NCBI GenBank assembly: GCA_002221725.1
Contig: NJFT01000012.1
Coordinates: 62,001 to 126,000 of the forward strand
Source of the DNA: Scedosporium boydii
Taxonomy: Eukaryota; Ascomycota; Sordariomycetes; Microascales; Microascaceae
Reading direction: 5' to 3'
Length of the DNA: 64,000 nucleotides
The notes below the pieces were generated by a model. That model worked only from the letters and a program-made list of their open reading frames with translations. It did not search any database and was not told the DNA's origin. This document shows, piece by piece, positions 61,431-64,000 of this stretch. The position numbers were made by a program, and so were the translations under genes. Numbering within the stretch: position 1 is the first letter of the stretch; every line of letters begins with the position of its first letter.

Positions 61431-64000
61431 CTACTCTTCCCAAACTCGTCCCTGGACTGCTTGCAGTTCTTGTGCCGTTAACCTCTTCCCCGTTGTGAAA
61501 TAGCCTAGATTATACAGACTCATTAGCCTCAACTTAAAGCCGCAAGCCCACCTAGAAACTGACCGGCAGTGATCTTGGCATCAATCTCAACACGAGAGTC
61601 CTCGGGGATCCTTTCATCTGGAAGCTCTACTCGCTCATGAATAGGAATCCTAGTTCATGTTAGATCCAACCCTGGAAATATAGGACACTCGCCGCTCTTA
61701 CCCTTGCCCGACGATCGCATCGTATTTCATACTGCAAGAGGGTAAGTATCATGCGCCGAGAAATGATGGGCGAACTGGGAGCCAACTGACTTGCTCATGC
61801 TAAGCATTCTGTCGATCTTCTTAATTCCAAGCCAGTGTAGAATATCAGGCATCAGCGCTTGAAAGCGCATGTCCTTCACACCCGCGATATTCTCAGTTCG
61901 TCGAAAATAATCCGATGCCCTGTCCTCCCCCCTCTTGCGGGCGTTGTAAACGACTAGAGTCGATAAGCTGTTAGCCTCTATACGGAGTAGTTGGAGGCGA
62001 CAGCACCATTCCTCCGTTTCACTCGTCTTCCCTACCACCTCCCAAACAACAAGTGGAGGCATGGGCGGGAAAATATGACGTACGGTACTAATGTGAGTAA
62101 GGTTAATACAGCCCAAGATTGGCACGGTTGTAGGAATAGATTGTAGGGTGTAGGTACCTTTGTCACCTCTCCCAATGCTCGACCTTCTTTCCGGAAATAG
62201 ATAACGACGCCACTGCCACCATTCTGAGCCTCCTTCACCGCTTCCTCAATGCCAAAGATAAGGTAAGGGCGGCAAGTGCAGATGTCGGAGCCAAATACGT
62301 CGCTGCCATTACACTGTAGGAAAAAAAATAGAATCTTTTAGTATCCTGACAAGGACAGGCGACAGTTTGAGAGAACCAACCTCGTCATGGATTCTCAGTG
62401 ATAGCCGTGCTTGTCCATCCGACATTTTCTGGGGGTCGCCAAAGCAGTATACCGTGAGTCCGCCTATGGAAGAAGGATTATTAGTATATATTCATGTGGC
62501 ACATTTAGAGAGGAGATTCCCCCTCGGACTACAATGTGTGTCCTTGGGTAATTCGCGACAACCCTTACCGATCGGGGGGAGAAACAGTTTGATATCGCCG
62601 CGTGTGATTAACTGGTGAGGTTGGACAGCCAGTGTGGTCAGCAGTGAGACAGATGTGCAGTTGACAGACAAATAAGTACCTCGGGATAGCTTCCTCCAGT
62701 ATGCTCGAAAAGGGACCGCCGGAGAGTAGCCTCATCTGTATGTCAGAGGTCAGTCTATGGTGAATCCCATAATGGAACTGCGCAACCCTACCAATGCCGA
62801 ATCGTTCCGCCACTCCTGGTAGGTACCAGACCTGGGAGAGTTAAAAAATTACCAAATGTGCACCATACCGACATGAGTTGTGGAAGTCACTCAGACTTAC
62901 AGGCTCCACAGCGACCTTCGTAACAGCTAGATCGCCTGTGCTGTTGAGGCAGACACTCCCATCGGGGACCCTGCTGATCTTAGCCACTTGATGACGAGAG
63001 AGAACTCCATCGGCAAAACCTACAGACGACCGGACTTGACACTCTCTTCGAGCTCGGGGAGCTGGCAATCCGACATTAGTAGCCATGCTTCGCGGATTTT
63101 GTGGACCTACATAAAATGTGTACCTTCATGTGGGCTTTCGTGATGGCGATAGTCGGCCGGATATCAACTGCAGATTGTGAGTGTGCCGGGCATCATCAGG
63201 ATAGGAGATAATGATTGACGGACGGTTTTCTGTGTCCATGAGGTCCTTGAATATCCAGGGCGCCATGTGGCCCCAGGGGTCCATAGAAACGATCTTCTTC
63301 ACATCATTCCACTGTGGGAACGGCCCGATATTTACAGCAGGCTCTGCGTTCGTAAAGTCCGGCCTTATCCTCGAAAGTCAATGCCAATACACATCGATCA
63401 TTGGAAGGCACAGACCTGTGGTTGGCGTCGAGTTCCTTGCTTGCTACAGCAAGAGCATGGTAAATGGAATAGGAACCACCACTTGCCACGCTGTTAGCGG
63501 AGACACGTTATATGGCCGTGGAGGATCGACCTACTGTGCTACAGGTGCGAAGGCGAAGGCGGCAGCGTAAGTATTCTGTGAAAGAATAGTTGGGTATTAG
63601 ATCGCAATGGGACAGAACCAACCTCCAATGGCTATTGGATGTTTAAGCAGGACGGTTAGCATGATTAATGCGGAAGAACCCAGTGCTCGGGCCGGCGCCT
63701 ACCATTTCGTCGTCGAATGGTGGACGAAGCCCTTGATACGACAACAGGGCCCCTCTGCTTCGGGTCCGAGTGGCCCCACACCATGGGTAGGGGCTTTATT
63801 CCTATCTGCTTGGGGTAAGTCCTTCGCAAATTAGCCGGAGACTCCTCGACCGGACAATGACAGACGCACGTAAGAATGATTCGTGAGGTGAAGGCGGTTC
63901 GTGAGCTACTGGACGACGGCGCCTGCAACGACTGCGATGCGGGAGCCTCGGGTGAGGCATGAGATTCGTCATATGACCCTGGTCCACGGTTAGCAGCTGA
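61431..64000 (-). CDS. URC1: Urc1-type uracil catabolism protein (GTP cyclohydrolase II-like), 5' end outside the window
   Basis: About 17 short exons on the minus strand: 63,870-64,000 (partial), 63,703-63,821, a tiny exon ending at 63,631, 63,416-63,490, 63,224-63,363, 63,124-63,167, 63,024-63,061, 62,901-62,970, 62,792-62,831, 62,680-62,735, 62,569-62,611, 62,381-62,463, 62,158-62,313, 61,791 to about 61,975, 61,702-61,731, 61,564-61,649, 61,431-61,504. Landmarks: KPLPMVWGHSDPKQRGPVV, DPWGHMAPWIFKDL, CLNSTGDLAVTKVAVEPVWY, then the GTP cyclohydrolase II-like core with SLRIHDECNGSDVFGSDIC and TCRP (Zn-binding Cys pattern), YFRKEGRALGEV, NARKRGED, GVKDMRFQ, LHWLGI and DRMLSMSNMKYDAI. Urc1 acts in the fungal URC uracil-degradation route. 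The frame is open to the window edge, so the start codon lies beyond it. Two junctions are unresolved (near 63,491-63,631 and near 61,953-61,975). Confidence 0.88.

Noticed and set aside
63211..63570. A 119-codon plus-strand frame
   Set aside because: It is antisense to URC1 exons whose protein reading and splice phases are well supported.

Overview
The window is fungal nuclear DNA, most likely from a filamentous ascomycete (Pezizomycotina). The support is short GT-AG introns with CTAAC/CTGAC-type branch sites, a LaeA-like methyltransferase, an Urc1-type uracil-catabolism protein, and repeats that look damaged by repeat-induced point mutation (RIP). In the repeats, C-to-T and G-to-A changes turned Trp and Gln codons into stops and reverse-transcriptase YxDD motifs into YxNN. 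The genus cannot be fixed from sequence alone.

Layout. Positions 1-57,085 are an AT-rich mosaic of nested, RIP-mutated transposons. It holds an 11.8 kb Ty3/gypsy element (937-12,706) with paired 499-bp LTRs, further gypsy relics (1-780, 13,016-14,430, 23,008-24,832, 31,496-34,074, 44,177-49,854), a copia relic on the minus strand (50,656-54,223), and a hAT relic (37,482-41,251). It also holds a small LTR element (20,624-23,007) that carries a MITE-like insert and a solo LTR, and many solo LTRs, several with clear 5-bp target-site duplications. Three islands of normal composition interrupt it: 14,431-19,760, with an intact nine-exon LaeA-like methyltransferase; 30,745-31,495, with a broken gene resembling fungal DUF3435 proteins; and 38,580-39,014, a solo-LTR-like insert in the hAT.

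At about 57,085 the composition switches sharply to normal gene-dense DNA. Four housekeeping genes follow: sss1/SEC61G (minus, 3 exons), an ABHD11/Imo32-type mitochondrial alpha/beta hydrolase (plus, 6 exons), ribosomal protein eS1 (minus, 5 exons) and URC1 (minus, about 17 exons, 5' end beyond the window). sss1 and the hydrolase are divergent and share a promoter region; the hydrolase and eS1 are convergent. These four do not form a pathway. Exon coordinates were worked out by hand from splice signals, reading-phase continuity and family resemblance.

The most unusual items are the extra coding regions between integrase and 3' LTR of the large gypsy element (one antisense to pol), the intact methyltransferase stranded among mutated repeats, the datable nest of insertions at 20.6-23.0 kb, and the DUF3435-like relic.
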